Shown: piece after piece, positions 46,421 to 55,413 of the stretch
How the letters are laid out: each line of letters opens with the position of its first letter
How positions within the stretch are numbered: position 1 is the stretch's first letter
Assembly: GCF_004353225.1 (NCBI RefSeq)
Contig: NZ_CP037934.1
Location: 1,426,001-1,490,000, forward strand
Reading direction: 5' to 3'
Length of the DNA stretch: 64,000 nt
Source: Marinobacter sp. JH2
Lineage (GTDB): Bacteria; Pseudomonadota; Gammaproteobacteria; Pseudomonadales; Oleiphilaceae
Notes under the pieces: model-generated
Databases searched by the model: none
The model's input: only the letters and a program-made list of their open reading frames with translations
What the model was told of the DNA's origin: nothing
Position numbers and translations under genes: made by a program

Positions 46421-47317
46421 ATGAGCAAATCCTGTGGTGGCGCCTGTGGCGGTGATGCAACGTCCGCAGCGGATACCGATATACAGGCCTCCTCCGAGGC
46501 GCCAGGGAGATGGGTCAGTGTTTATGCCGTGCCGAAGATGGACTGTCCATCAGAAGAACGAATGATTCGCCTAGCCCTGAACGGCTTTGAGGAGATTCGG
46601 GCGCTGTCCTTCGACTTGTCGAACCGCCGGCTGAAGGTCGTGCATGACGGCGAGGTCGAGCCCGTCACCTCGAAACTGAAGACCTTGGGGCTAGGCGCCT
46701 CGCTTCAGGAAACCGTCGCTGCAAATCCGGAGACCATCAAGGCCGCCGAGTTTTCGGCAGCTTCTGCTAAGCAAGAATCCGGGACCCTGCGCTGGTTGCT
46801 CGGCATCAATGCACTTCTGTTCGTGGTGGAAATGACTGCCGGTCTGATCGCCCAGTCCACCGGCCTGATTGGAGAATCCCTGGACAATTTTGCCGATGCG
46901 GCGGTGTACGGGCTTGCCCTTTATGCGGTTGGACATAGCGTGAAAATGCAGGTACGTGCCGCGCATCTTGCTGGTGTACTGCAACTGATCTTGGCTGTGG
47001 GCGTGCTCGTAGAGGTGGTGAGACGCTTTGTATTCGGTAGTGAGCCTGAATCGCTGGTGATGATGGCTATCGCATTCGTCGCATTGATTGCCAATACCAG
47101 TTGTCTGCTGCTCATATCCAAACATCGGGAAGGCGGGGCGCACATGAAGGCAAGCTGGATATTCTCGGCCAACGACGTGGTGATCAACCTGGGGGTCATC
47201 ACCGCCGGCGCCCTGGTCGCGTGGACCGGTTCCAATTATCCGGATCTGATTATCGGCACCATCGCGGGGGGCATTGTACTTAACGGTGCCAGACGCATTT
47301 TGGCGTTGAAGGGTTAA
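46421..47317 (+). CDS. Cation transporter (CDF-like) with N-terminal HMA-like domain
   Basis: This 298-residue protein starts at an ATG with GGAG 9 nt upstream. The N-terminus is Cys-rich (SKSCGGACGGDA). A heavy-metal-associated fold follows (VYAVPKMDCPSEERMIRLAL, with one Cys of the usual pair). Residues about 120-298 are a six-helix CDF-like transporter. The usual CDF metal site HxxxD is altered: helix 2 has SLDNFADA and helix 5 SANDVVIN. It probably exports Cd, Pb or Zn under CadR. It lies 3 bp before lspA. Confidence 0.85.
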   Translation: MSKSCGGACGGDATSAADTDIQASSEAPGRWVSVYAVPKMDCPSEERMIRLALNGFEEIRALSFDLSNRRLKVVHDGEVEPVTSKLKTLGLGASLQETVAANPETIKAAEFSAASAKQESGTLRWLLGINALLFVVEMTAGLIAQSTGLIGESLDNFADAAVYGLALYAVGHSVKMQVRAAHLAGVLQLILAVGVLVEVVRRFVFGSEPESLVMMAIAFVALIANTSCLLLISKHREGGAHMKASWIFSANDVVINLGVITAGALVAWTGSNYPDLIIGTIAGGIVLNGARRILALKG

Positions 47318-47320
47318 ATA

Positions 47321-47833
47321 ATGCTCATTATTGGCAAAAAGCTCTCGCCGTATGCCCTATTGTCCATATCGGGCCTGCTGGCAGCGTCTGATCAGGCTGT
47401 AAAGTGGCTGGTGCAGCAATCAATGGCCTATGGCGAGTATGTTTCGGTGACCCCGTTCTTTAACTGGGTGCACCTATGGAACACCGGTGCCGCATTCAGT
47501 CTTTTTGCGAATGGTGGAGGCTGGCAGCGCTACTTATTTATCGGAATCGCGGTAGTGGTCTCGATTTTTCTGATCAAGCTGATCCTTGAAAATCGTCATA
47601 AAGGAGAAGCCATCGCTTACAGTCTTATCCTCGGTGGCGCCATGGGCAACCTGATTGACCGGGTCTTTCGCGGCTATGTTGTGGATTCCTTTGATTTCTA
47701 TTGGCGAGACTGGCATTGGCCGGCCTTCAACCTGGCTGATATTGCAATTGTCCTCGGTGCCTTACTTTTCGTTTCCAGCAGCTTGTTGGGTAAAAAAGCA
47801 AACACCAATGCCGAGCCGGATGGATCTGACTGA
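47321..47833 (+). CDS. lspA: Signal peptidase II (LspA) encoded on the element
   Basis: This 170-residue integral membrane aspartyl protease removes the signal peptide of lipoproteins. It has four membrane helices, WNTGAAFSLF, and the catalytic Asp motifs GNLIDRVFRG and FNLADIAIV. It is a passenger copy of the ISL3 element. A chromosomal lspA is expected elsewhere. Its steady association with heavy-metal genes suggests processing of a metal-related lipoprotein, but none is encoded within the element. Confidence 0.93.
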   Translation: MLIIGKKLSPYALLSISGLLAASDQAVKWLVQQSMAYGEYVSVTPFFNWVHLWNTGAAFSLFANGGGWQRYLFIGIAVVVSIFLIKLILENRHKGEAIAYSLILGGAMGNLIDRVFRGYVVDSFDFYWRDWHWPAFNLADIAIVLGALLFVSSSLLGKKANTNAEPDGSD

Positions 47834-47854
47834 CACCTACGCCTATACAACACC

Positions 47855-49133
47855 ATGACCGAACTTCCCGACAACATCCTTCACCTGCCGCAATACCAAG
47901 TACTGGGCTGCAAATCAACCGACGACGAAATGCACTTCCAGGTGGACGTGCCCGATCCCATCGCCTGCGAGGAATGCGGCGTGCAGGGTGAGTTCGTACG
48001 GTTCGGCAAGCGTGACGTTCCCTATCGTGATCTGCCCATCCACGGCAAGCGGGTCACTCTCTGGGTGGTCCGCCGCCGATACACCTGCCGGGCCTGCAAG
48101 ACAACATTCAGGCCCCAGCTACCGGAGATGGTGGACGGATTCCGTATGACACTGCGGCTGCATGAGTACGTGGAGAAGGAATCCTTCAACCACCCCTACA
48201 CCTTTGTGGCGGCACAGACCGGCCTGGACGAGAAGACGGTGCGCGACATCTTCAACGCCCGCGCCGAGTTCCTGGGGCGCTGGCACCGCTTCGAGACGCC
48301 CCGCATCCTGGGCATTGACGAGCTATACCTGAACAAGCGCTACCGCTGCATTCTGACCAACATTGAGGAGCGAACCCTGCTCGACCTGCTGGCCACCCGC
48401 CGCCAGGACGTGGTGACCAACTACCTGATGAAGCTGAAAGACCGGCAGAAGGTCGAGATCGTCAGCATGGACATGTGGAACCCCTACCGGGCAGCGGTCA
48501 AGGCTGTGCTGCCCCAGGCCCGTATCGTGGTCGATAAGTTCCATGTGCAACGATGCCCTAGAGAGAGTGCGCAAGGGCCTCAGAAAGGAGCTGAAACCGT
48601 CCCAGAGCCGGACTCTCAAGGGAGACCGGAAAATCCTGCTGAAACGCGCTCACGAAGTCTCAGACCGGGAGCGCCTCATCATGGAGACCTGGACAGGCGC
48701 GTTCCCGCAACTGCTGGCCGCCTACGAGCACAAGGAGCGCTTCTACGGCATCTGGGACGCCACCACACGGCTCCAGGCAGAAGCCGCCCTGGACGAGTGG
48801 ATAGCCACCATCCCGAAGGGCCAAAAGGAAGTCTGGAGCGATCTGGTCAGGGCAGTGGGAAACTGGCGCGAAGAGACCATGACCTACTTCGAGACGGACA
48901 TGCCCGTCACCAACGCTTACACGGAGTCCATCAACCGACTGGCCAAGGACAAGAACCGTGAAGGGCGCGGTTACTCCTTCGAGGTGATGCGGGCACGAAT
49001 GCTCTACACCACGAAGCACAAGAAGAAGGCACCGACTGCGAAGGTCTCTCCTTTCTACAAGAAAACCATCGGTTACGGACTGCCGGACTTCGCAGAGGAA
49101 CTCAACTACGGAGTCGATCTATCAACCATCTGA
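47855..49133 (+). pseudogene. ISL3-family transposase, frameshifted
   Basis: The first frame (47855 to about 48556) has the zinc-finger start (CEECGVQGEFVRFGKRDV, CRACKTTFRPQ), the HTH and the DDE half (GIDELYLNKRYRCILTN, VSMDMWNPYRAAV, IVVDKFHVQR). After CAACG at about 48550 the homologous sequence continues in another frame (DALERVRKGLRKELK to the stop at 49133), including NAYTESINRLAKDKNREGRGY. Intact relatives have a few residues more at the joint. The lost piece is probably 11 nt between two CAACG copies. Confidence 0.85.
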
Positions 49134-49167
49134 GGGTGGTATCAGATTGATGGGGTGAAGGTGCCCC

Positions 49168-49191
49168 ATCAACCATTAAATCCGTATACCC
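49168..49191. repeat. Right inverted repeat of the ISL3-family element
   Basis: Read outwards on the minus strand it begins GGGTATACGGATTTAATGG. It is followed on the plus strand by TTCAATTT, the second target-site copy. A GGGGTGAAGGTGCCCC hairpin lies just inside. Confidence 0.9.
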
Positions 49192-49242
49192 TTCAATTTT
49201 TAACATCCAGAAGATACTTTATTTCACTTCCACGGCGCTGCT

Positions 49243-49579
49243 TTATTTGGCTCTCAGAGTCAACCACCCAAGAAACATCCATTTGACAACCAGGACCGTT
49301 ATCAGTGGCAAGAAAACCCATTGTGCAAGAGGAAGTACCCCTGTGCCTGTCCATGTGACTACCGACGATAACTCGCTATAATTCCATCTTAAACCTGCCG
49401 AACCATCCAGGCCTCCAGGTCCAGAATTCGGTTTCGATACGCATGGTGAACCGGCCGTGGTTGCTGTCCGACCACAGGGTGGCCTCCATCCCCTCAATCA
49501 ATGATTCCGCCGAGGGCGCACCACCCAGTGCACTGCCCGGAAAAACACTTAGAAAAGCCACCACCCATAAGCATTTCAT
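49243..49579 (-). pseudogene. Fragment of a LolA-like outer-membrane lipoprotein-sorting protein gene
   Basis: From 49579 a signal peptide (MKCLWVVAFLSVFPGSALGG) leads into APSAESLIEGMEATLWSD, then NHGRFTMRIETEFW, the start of the LolA-like family that often accompanies metal or RND genes. The frame then stops at 49376. LDLEAWMV, the expected continuation, is in another frame. A further frame (to 49243) encodes a hydrophobic segment (VFLPLITVLVVKWMFLGWL) of unknown origin. Most of the gene is missing. Confidence 0.6.
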
Positions 49580-49620
49580 ACACTGCCTCCTTGAGTTAAT
49601 CGTCTGATTACCCAGAGAAA

Positions 49621-50043
49621 TCAGAGCCCACTCCTTTCAGACCATGCCTCATAGATCCGCTTTTCCCATTTGCTCTGGAAATAGGCGATAGCGGCTTTTT
49701 GATCGTCCCTGGAGAGCTCGCCTGCGAAGGCCGGCATTTTCCCACCCATCGGGGCGCCACCTTGATTGATCGTACCCATCAGCGTGTCGAACGAATGGTG
49801 CCAGGCATGGCCCGTTCCGTTGAGCGGTGGCGGCGGATAGGAGCCATCCCGCAGGGGCTTTTTCCAATTGAAAGCCCCTTGGGCATTGCCGCCATGGCAG
49901 CTTGCGCAGTTGTCGTCGAAGACCACTGCGCCGCGTTCGACCTGGGCCTGTGTGTACCAGCGGTCATCCACCGTCTGTTTACCGCAGCCGCTGATTAGCG
50001 CGACCGCAAGAACGCCTACTGAGATAGTTACCAAATGCATCAT
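49621..50043 (-). CDS. Membrane-anchored c-type cytochrome
   Basis: This 140-residue lipoprotein has the start MMHLVTISVGVLAVALISGCGK, with the lipobox Cys at residue 20. It carries one heme c site, CASCH, and a distal Met candidate (GGKMPAF) near the C-terminus. The ATG at 50043 overlaps the stop of the upstream methyltransferase-like gene (ATGA). It is predicted to be a small periplasmic electron carrier. Proximity to copper genes suggests a redox role in metal handling, but this is inferred. Confidence 0.85.
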   Translation of the reverse strand: MMHLVTISVGVLAVALISGCGKQTVDDRWYTQAQVERGAVVFDDNCASCHGGNAQGAFNWKKPLRDGSYPPPPLNGTGHAWHHSFDTLMGTINQGGAPMGGKMPAFAGELSRDDQKAAIAYFQSKWEKRIYEAWSERSGL

Positions 50044-50705
50044 TCTTGTTCCTCGATTTCCTTGCGCCTCAAATTCCTCAATCGCGGAATAAAACGGGGA
50101 GTTCTGGCTGCATAGGCCCGCCAATCGGAGCCGAACGCTTTTTCTGTTTCACGCTCCTCGTGAATAGACAGGCGCGAGTACATCCACACCAGCACCGGGA
50201 ACATGGCCAGCGTCAGCAGCGTTGGCCACTGCAGGAGAAAACCGAACATGATGAGCACGAAGCCGGAATACTGGGGGTGGCGAACGTGGGCATACAGGCC
50301 GGTTGCGGCCAACTGCCCTGCCTTTTGCGCGGCATACAGGGTACGCCAGCCAGCCGCAATCAGATAAAACCCGAGGCCAATAAACACTGTGCTCAAGAGA
50401 TGAAACGGCCCAAAGTGTGGGGACCCCTTCCAACCAAACAGCATTTCCAGCAAGTGGCCACTGTCGTGAGCCAACCAGTTAACGTCGGGATACTGGCTCT
50501 GCAGCCAGCCGGAGAGGAAGTAGAGCGTCAGCGGGAACCCGTACATCTCGGTGAACAGTGCCACCAGAAACGCGCTGAAGGCACCAAACGAACGCCAGTC
50601 CCGGCGGGTCTGTGGTTTGAAGAAACTGAAGGCGAAGAATATGAAAATCGCCGAATTCAGCACCACTAGGCTCCAAAGGCCATAATCCGATGCACTATCA
50701 GTCAT
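50040..50705 (-). CDS. Isoprenylcysteine-methyltransferase-like membrane protein
   Basis: This 221-residue integral membrane protein has about five helices. The C-terminal part shows the ICMT/phospholipid-methyltransferase pattern: LYAHVRHPQYSGFVLIMFGF and HEERETEKAFGSDWRAYAARTPRFIP. The substrate is unknown in bacteria. The start is the ATG at 50705, whose codon overlaps the end of the DUF2933 gene. The trio DUF2933, methyltransferase-like, cytochrome c forms one operon. Confidence 0.85.
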   Translation of the reverse strand: MTDSASDYGLWSLVVLNSAIFIFFAFSFFKPQTRRDWRSFGAFSAFLVALFTEMYGFPLTLYFLSGWLQSQYPDVNWLAHDSGHLLEMLFGWKGSPHFGPFHLLSTVFIGLGFYLIAAGWRTLYAAQKAGQLAATGLYAHVRHPQYSGFVLIMFGFLLQWPTLLTLAMFPVLVWMYSRLSIHEERETEKAFGSDWRAYAARTPRFIPRLRNLRRKEIEEQE

Positions 50706-50919
50706 CACGCTGCTCTCCACTCTTTCCCGGTTGCTCTGCCAGGTGGTTATGTCCTCCATGCCCTCCGTGCCCTCCGTGCATAAAAATATGGATCAGCGGA
50801 CAAGCAAGCAGTATCAGCCAGGGCAAGGCGCCAAGCAGATGAACCTTGTGTTCTCCCCAGAGTAAAACCAGTGCGATAACGGCAAATATTGCCAAGGTAA
50901 TTTTAAAGCGTCGATCCAT
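50698..50919 (-). CDS. DUF2933 small membrane protein
   Basis: This 73-residue protein has one or two membrane helices (ITLAIFAVIALVLLW, ALPWLILLACPLIHIFMH) and a Gly/His tail (MHGGHGGHGGHNHLAEQ). It is typical of the DUF2933 family found next to copper genes. The His tail could bind metal. It overlaps the next gene by 8 bp. Function is not established. Confidence 0.8.
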   Translation of the reverse strand: MDRRFKITLAIFAVIALVLLWGEHKVHLLGALPWLILLACPLIHIFMHGGHGGHGGHNHLAEQPGKSGEQRDD

Positions 50920-51902
50920 GAGCGGTTCCTTTGCGAAAAAAACAGTGTCAGAACAGAGTACTAATGGGCTTCAAGGGATATCTGATGGCCTATGCCGCTC
51001 AGCGCGATCTCATCAACCACATCGAGGGATTCCGGGTCGAGCACCCAAAGCTTGTTCTCTGCCCGACTGGTCACCAGTAGCTGGCCATCGTAGGGAGAGA
51101 CCGCAAGATGATAGGGCGCAGGAGCCAGCGGCCTGGTGTGGCGGGCGCCGCTGGCTAGCTCAATCCGGACCACCTGGTTGCCGCCCTGGCTGGTGGCATA
51201 GAGGGTCTGGCCATCTGCGCTCAAGCCAACGCCATGGGGCGCCTCCCCAACCTCGTACCGGTCCGCCACCGCGCCTTTGGCAAGCTCAATGACAAGAACC
51301 TGGCCGGATGCAGCATCATTCACGTAGAGCCGCTGGTTGCCGGGGGCAAGCACCAGATGCTCTGGGTTGCCGCCAACCCGCAGGTTGCGCTCGACGAACC
51401 AGTGCTCGGTATCCACTTCGCTGACCGTGCCATTACCGGTATTGCTGACCAGAAGGGATTGGCCGTCGTCGGTTTGCACCAGATAGTTGGGGGCCGGCCC
51501 CGTCGCCACAGTTTTGACCAACTGACCGGAATCCAGATCCACAACGCTGATGCTGCCACTGGCAGGATGCGTGGAAACGGCATAGCGACTGTCGGAAGTC
51601 ACCAGCACATGGTGCACCGGCCCCGGCACTTCCAGTTTGCGGTCAATCGTCTTTGTGGCCGTGTTCACCAAATAGAGCAGCCCGGTACTCCCTGCTTCCA
51701 ATTCAGTAGACTTCCCGCCCCCATGATGAGCGGCGTGTTCATCTTCTGAAACGCCTTCGGGGCGACTAACCGGCTCCTGACGATCATGCGCCGACAAACT
51801 ACCCACCACCAGATACCGGCCATCCGGGGCCAGTGCCGAACCGTGGGTATTCAGTGTGCCGCCAATGGACGACGTCACCTTGCGGTTTTCCAGATCAATA
51901 AC

Positions 51903-53740
51903 GAGGCTGTAGAAAAACCCAAAAACAAGCGAGCATTCCACCGCCTACAATCTCGTTTGTGTTAGCCGGCCAGTTCGCCCAGCAATTTCCAGTTTCCGGA
52001 TTGATTGCCCGCTATAGACCTCAATCCCGCTATTTCAGTGTTCAGGCGCTCTTAGCCTTCGGCCATGCGGCATTTCAAGGGTCATTGTTTCCCCCCGCTC
52101 ACGCAGCCATCTGCCCATAATTCGCCAGTTTCTCAATATTGTGCACCAAACAATACAACTGCCATTGCCCCTGCACTTTTCGCTTTCCACGCAGACTAAA
52201 ACGGTTTAGACGTTTCGTTGTACCGATGTTGCCGAACACTGGCTCCACCACCGACATGCGGTGGCTGTAGATTTCTTTGCCTTGCGGGCTATCTATCCGA
52301 TGCTTCATCCAATCCGTGTAGTTCGGAAGCCGTTTGTTTGCGATGGTGAACGAGACTTGCCGCCCAGAACCTGTGCGGTGGTTAGCTGACGCCGGATTTT
52401 GCATACATCGATGTTTCTTTGGGCAATGCCTGCACTGGAGCAGACGGCCCTCGAATTGCACCCGGGTCTTACCGTTCTCGGTTTCCCGTGTGCCTTGGTA
52501 ACTAATGGCGTTGCCAGCCGGACAGATACAGGTAAGGCTCACCGGATCGAACTGGAATTCACTTGCAGGAATGATGTTTTTCCATCCGGTTTTGGGCAGG
52601 TTCTGGTGCCGTTTTCCGTACTTGCCTTTCTGCTGCGCGAACTTGGGGTCCCGGCTTCGGAATTTGTTGTCCGGCACGTAGCCGTTGATTTGCCGCTCGT
52701 GCAAATACTTCATGTTCGCTTCGTTGGCGAAGCCCGTGTCCGCCGTAACGACAACACCTTGCTGGTAGATATTGTCAGCAATACCCAACTTCTTGAAGCG
52801 AGCTTCGACCGTTTCCAGCACGGGTTGCAGGGTGTGGTGTTCCTGCCCTTCCCCGAAGGCCTGAGCATCCACGATGACCTGGTGTTTCTTGTCCACCGTG
52901 GCCACGCCGTTATAGCCCTGGATCGTGCCTTTGCTGGTGGTCATCTTGGCGCTTTCGTTATCGGTGAGGTTGCTCTTCACTTCCTTGCGCCGTTTCCCTT
53001 GCCCCATCCTTGGGCTGCTCGTCTTTAGGAATCGGTCTACTTTGGTCATCGCTTCGTCTAGCGATAGGATGGTTTTCGCACGGCGAATATCCCTATCCAG
53101 TTCGGCTTCGGTTTCGGCCTCATCCCGTTCGTGGTGTTCACGCAGATGATGGCGAATCAGCCGCTTCAGCTTGTCTCGTTTTTCACCCAACTCCTTAAAG
53201 GTGCCCGACCATTCTTTGGCGGCGTTCGAGGACATTTTGCAGCCGTCGATGGCAAACAGCTCGTTGCCTAGCAAGCCTTGTTCGTGACACACCAGCAACA
53301 CCTGCTCGAACAGCTCTTCGATTTCCTCAGCGTGGCTGCTAACGAACTTGGCCAAGGTAGTGAAGTGCGGAACGGTGTCGCAGGACAGTGCTTTAAAAAT
53401 GATGTTGGTTTCGCAGCACCACTGGATTTCACGGCTGGAAGTGATGCCTTTGGAATAGGCGAACAGGATGATTTTCAGAAGAATAGCTGGATCGTAGGCC
53501 ATGCGGCCGGTGTTGTCGTTGCGGTACTTGGGATGAAACACAGACAGATCCAGCTTGTGTTCAATCAGGTAATGAACGGCGTGTTCAAAGGTGCCCGGCT
53601 GGAGCTGCTCCTGGTAATTGATCACGACCATCGCATCTTGGTCGTAGTTGTAGTGCTTGAAACGAGGCATCCCGACGACTCCTTGTCTGTTTGCTCAATG
53701 CTACCAAAACCGGTCCGATTTAGGGTTTTTCTACAGCCTC
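51903..53740. mobile_element. IS1182-family insertion sequence
   Basis: Perfect 18-bp terminal inverted repeats (GAGGCTGTAGAAAAACCC at 51903-51920, and its complement at 53723-53740) bound a 1838-bp element with one transposase gene. AAC lies outside both ends on the plus strand, a possible 3-bp target duplication. The IS interrupts a beta-propeller gene. Confidence 0.9.
52099..53670 (-). CDS. IS1182-family DDE transposase
   Basis: This 523-residue transposase has an N-terminal DUF772-type domain (MAYDPAILLKIILFAYSKGITSSREIQWCC...). The DDE core follows, with the first Asp in LFAIDGCKMSSNAAKEW, the second in VVTADTGFANEANMKYL, and Glu in RMSVVEPVFGNIGTTKRLNRF. A Cys-rich segment (CICPAGNAI, CRHCPKKHRC) lies between them, as in the family. 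Full length and intact inverted repeats suggest a functional copy. Confidence 0.93.
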   Translation of the reverse strand: MPRFKHYNYDQDAMVVINYQEQLQPGTFEHAVHYLIEHKLDLSVFHPKYRNDNTGRMAYDPAILLKIILFAYSKGITSSREIQWCCETNIIFKALSCDTVPHFTTLAKFVSSHAEEIEELFEQVLLVCHEQGLLGNELFAIDGCKMSSNAAKEWSGTFKELGEKRDKLKRLIRHHLREHHERDEAETEAELDRDIRRAKTILSLDEAMTKVDRFLKTSSPRMGQGKRRKEVKSNLTDNESAKMTTSKGTIQGYNGVATVDKKHQVIVDAQAFGEGQEHHTLQPVLETVEARFKKLGIADNIYQQGVVVTADTGFANEANMKYLHERQINGYVPDNKFRSRDPKFAQQKGKYGKRHQNLPKTGWKNIIPASEFQFDPVSLTCICPAGNAISYQGTRETENGKTRVQFEGRLLQCRHCPKKHRCMQNPASANHRTGSGRQVSFTIANKRLPNYTDWMKHRIDSPQGKEIYSHRMSVVEPVFGNIGTTKRLNRFSLRGKRKVQGQWQLYCLVHNIEKLANYGQMAA

Positions 53741-54060
53741 AACGCCGACGGCATCCGCTGTGCCCATGGGAACAAATGCCCGGTTCGTGTCTGCGGCCAC
53801 CATCAGCGAAAAACTCATAGCGACACTGGCCGTAATTCCAGCAATCCACTGCTTGCGAAACGAATGTTTCATAGCGTGCCCTTTTTGGTCAGAGGGTTTC
53901 AGTAAGATTTCCTCGCCCGGTAAGCAAGATCCCGAACAGGCATGGTCATTACTTGGCAGTCCATCACACCAAGCTGAAACAGGCCTGAAAACAGTTGCGA
54001 AACATGCATCCGTTTGACCAGAATCAAGGCGGAACGATTCACAATTACCATGGACGACCA

Positions 54061-55353
54061 ATGCAAGACGAGCCCCAGGAAAACCAGCGAACAACCAAAA
54101 CCCACGCCGACCAGCTCAACCGGCAGTGTTACTGCATCACTCTTGACCGAAAAGCGCTCACTGACAGCCTCCAGAAGCAGTTTTCAGACGCCGGGAACGA
54201 ATCGTCGTCGGTCCCCGAGCTCCACCACCTGTTTTCAAACACACCGGTTTTTGTACCCCAGGCGGACATCGCGACGATGGAGCGGATCGTTCAGGCGATC
54301 GAATCGGCTGCCGAGCTTCCGTCCTACCGGGAAAGAGCTCTGTCCTGGGCGCCGGACATCGCCGGTTTTGATCCAGGCCCCATCGGGGCCTTCATGGGCT
54401 ACGACTTTCACCTGGGCGAGAACGGGCCTCAGCTGATCGAAATCAACACCAACGCCGGCGGCGCATTTCTGAACACGGTATTGGCCCGGGCTCAACACCG
54501 ATGCTGTGACCCGTCCCAGCAGACCGCTGGCACCAACCGTGCACTGGATGGGTTCGAGGACGCAGTGTTTGCCATGTTCCAGCAGGAATGGCAACGGCAA
54601 GGTGGCGACTCGACGCCCGGTTGCCTGGCCATTGTGGACGATACCCCAGAATCCCAGTTTATGTTCCCGGAATTCCAACTGGCCCAGCAGTTATTCCAGG
54701 CCAGAGGCATAGAGACCTTGATCCTCGACCCATCGGAGCTTGAGTATGTTGATGGTGCCCTGAGCGCCCACGGCAAGCCTATCGACATGGTGTACAACCG
54801 CCTGGTGGATTTTGCCTTGGAGGCCCCGGCTCTTGGGGCGCTGAGGTGCGCCTACCTCGACGGCGCGGCGGTCGTCACGCCCAATCCACGCGCCCATGCG
54901 CTTATGGCCGACAAACGGAACCTGATCCTGCTATCTGATGCCCAAACCCTGCGCGACTGGGGCCTGAGTGAAACCGAGGCAGGATTTCTGGATAGAGCTG
55001 TACCGAAGACCCGGCTGGTTTCAGCAAGTGATGAGGCGGAGTTGTGGAGCAACCGGCGTAAACTGTTTTTCAAACCGGTAGCGGGCCATGGCAGCAAGGG
55101 CGTCTATCGGGGCGAAAAACTAACCCGCCGCGTTTTCGAAGAGATCCTGAAGGGTGATTACATCGCGCAGAACTTCGTTCCCGCCGGAGAACGCACGCTG
55201 AGAGTGGATGGCACGGTCACCACCAGAAAGGTCGATATCCGTTTGTACACCTATGCCGGGCAACATCTGCTTGCCGCTGCCCGTGTGTACCAGGGCCAGG
55301 CCACCAACTTTCGAACGCCGGGAGGTGGCTTTGCGCCCGTCTTTGAGGTGTGA
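54061..55353 (+). CDS. ATP-grasp-like protein of unknown function
   Basis: This protein of about 430 residues has glutathione-synthase/ATP-grasp features: GYDFHLGENGPQLIEINTNAGG in the first third, RKLFFKPVAGHGSKGVYRGEKL (nucleotide-binding Lys and Gly-rich loop), and VDIRLYTYAGQHLLAAARVYQGQATNFRTPGGGF near the end. The order of a substrate-type segment before the ATP loop suggests a permuted layout. Start is uncertain: a TTG at 53995 or an ATG at 54061. It is divergent from the propeller gene. It may ligate an amino acid or peptide, perhaps to make a thiol or metal-binding compound, but that is a guess. Confidence 0.65.
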   Translation: MQDEPQENQRTTKTHADQLNRQCYCITLDRKALTDSLQKQFSDAGNESSSVPELHHLFSNTPVFVPQADIATMERIVQAIESAAELPSYRERALSWAPDIAGFDPGPIGAFMGYDFHLGENGPQLIEINTNAGGAFLNTVLARAQHRCCDPSQQTAGTNRALDGFEDAVFAMFQQEWQRQGGDSTPGCLAIVDDTPESQFMFPEFQLAQQLFQARGIETLILDPSELEYVDGALSAHGKPIDMVYNRLVDFALEAPALGALRCAYLDGAAVVTPNPRAHALMADKRNLILLSDAQTLRDWGLSETEAGFLDRAVPKTRLVSASDEAELWSNRRKLFFKPVAGHGSKGVYRGEKLTRRVFEEILKGDYIAQNFVPAGERTLRVDGTVTTRKVDIRLYTYAGQHLLAAARVYQGQATNFRTPGGGFAPVFEV

Positions 55354-55413
55354 AGGTGAGCCTCAATTGGAAACATTCAAAGGGATTAAGCCGTCAGCAA
55401 AAGTGCTCGGATC

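Larger units (their letters stand above)
45831..49191 (+). mobile_element. ISPpu12-like ISL3-family element carrying cadR, a cation transporter and lspA
   Basis: The ends are exact. A 24-bp inverted repeat (positions 45831-45854 and 49168-49191) matches at 21 of 24 bases, and the same 8 bp, TTCAATTT, lies directly outside both ends (45823-45830 and 49192-49199). Total length is 3361 bp. The gene order regulator, transporter, lspA, transposase is that of ISPpu12 from Pseudomonas putida, which from memory is about 3.37 kb. The transposase gene appears to have lost 11 nt and is frameshifted, so this copy needs a helper transposase to move. Confidence 0.92.
50961..53872 (-). pseudogene. YncE-like beta-propeller protein gene split by an IS1182 element
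   Basis: The 5' part lies at 53741-53872 (start ATG at 53872, signal peptide MKHSFRKQWIAGITASVAMS, ending RAFVPMGTADAVGV). The 3' part lies at 50961-51902 (begins VIDLENRKV; repeats such as HVLVTSDSRYAVSTHP and HGVGLSADGQTLYATSQ). Both parts are whole numbers of codons, and GTT occurs at both junctions, so removal of the IS with one GTT copy restores one frame of about 357 residues. The product would be a periplasmic YVTN/NHL propeller. Confidence 0.85.
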
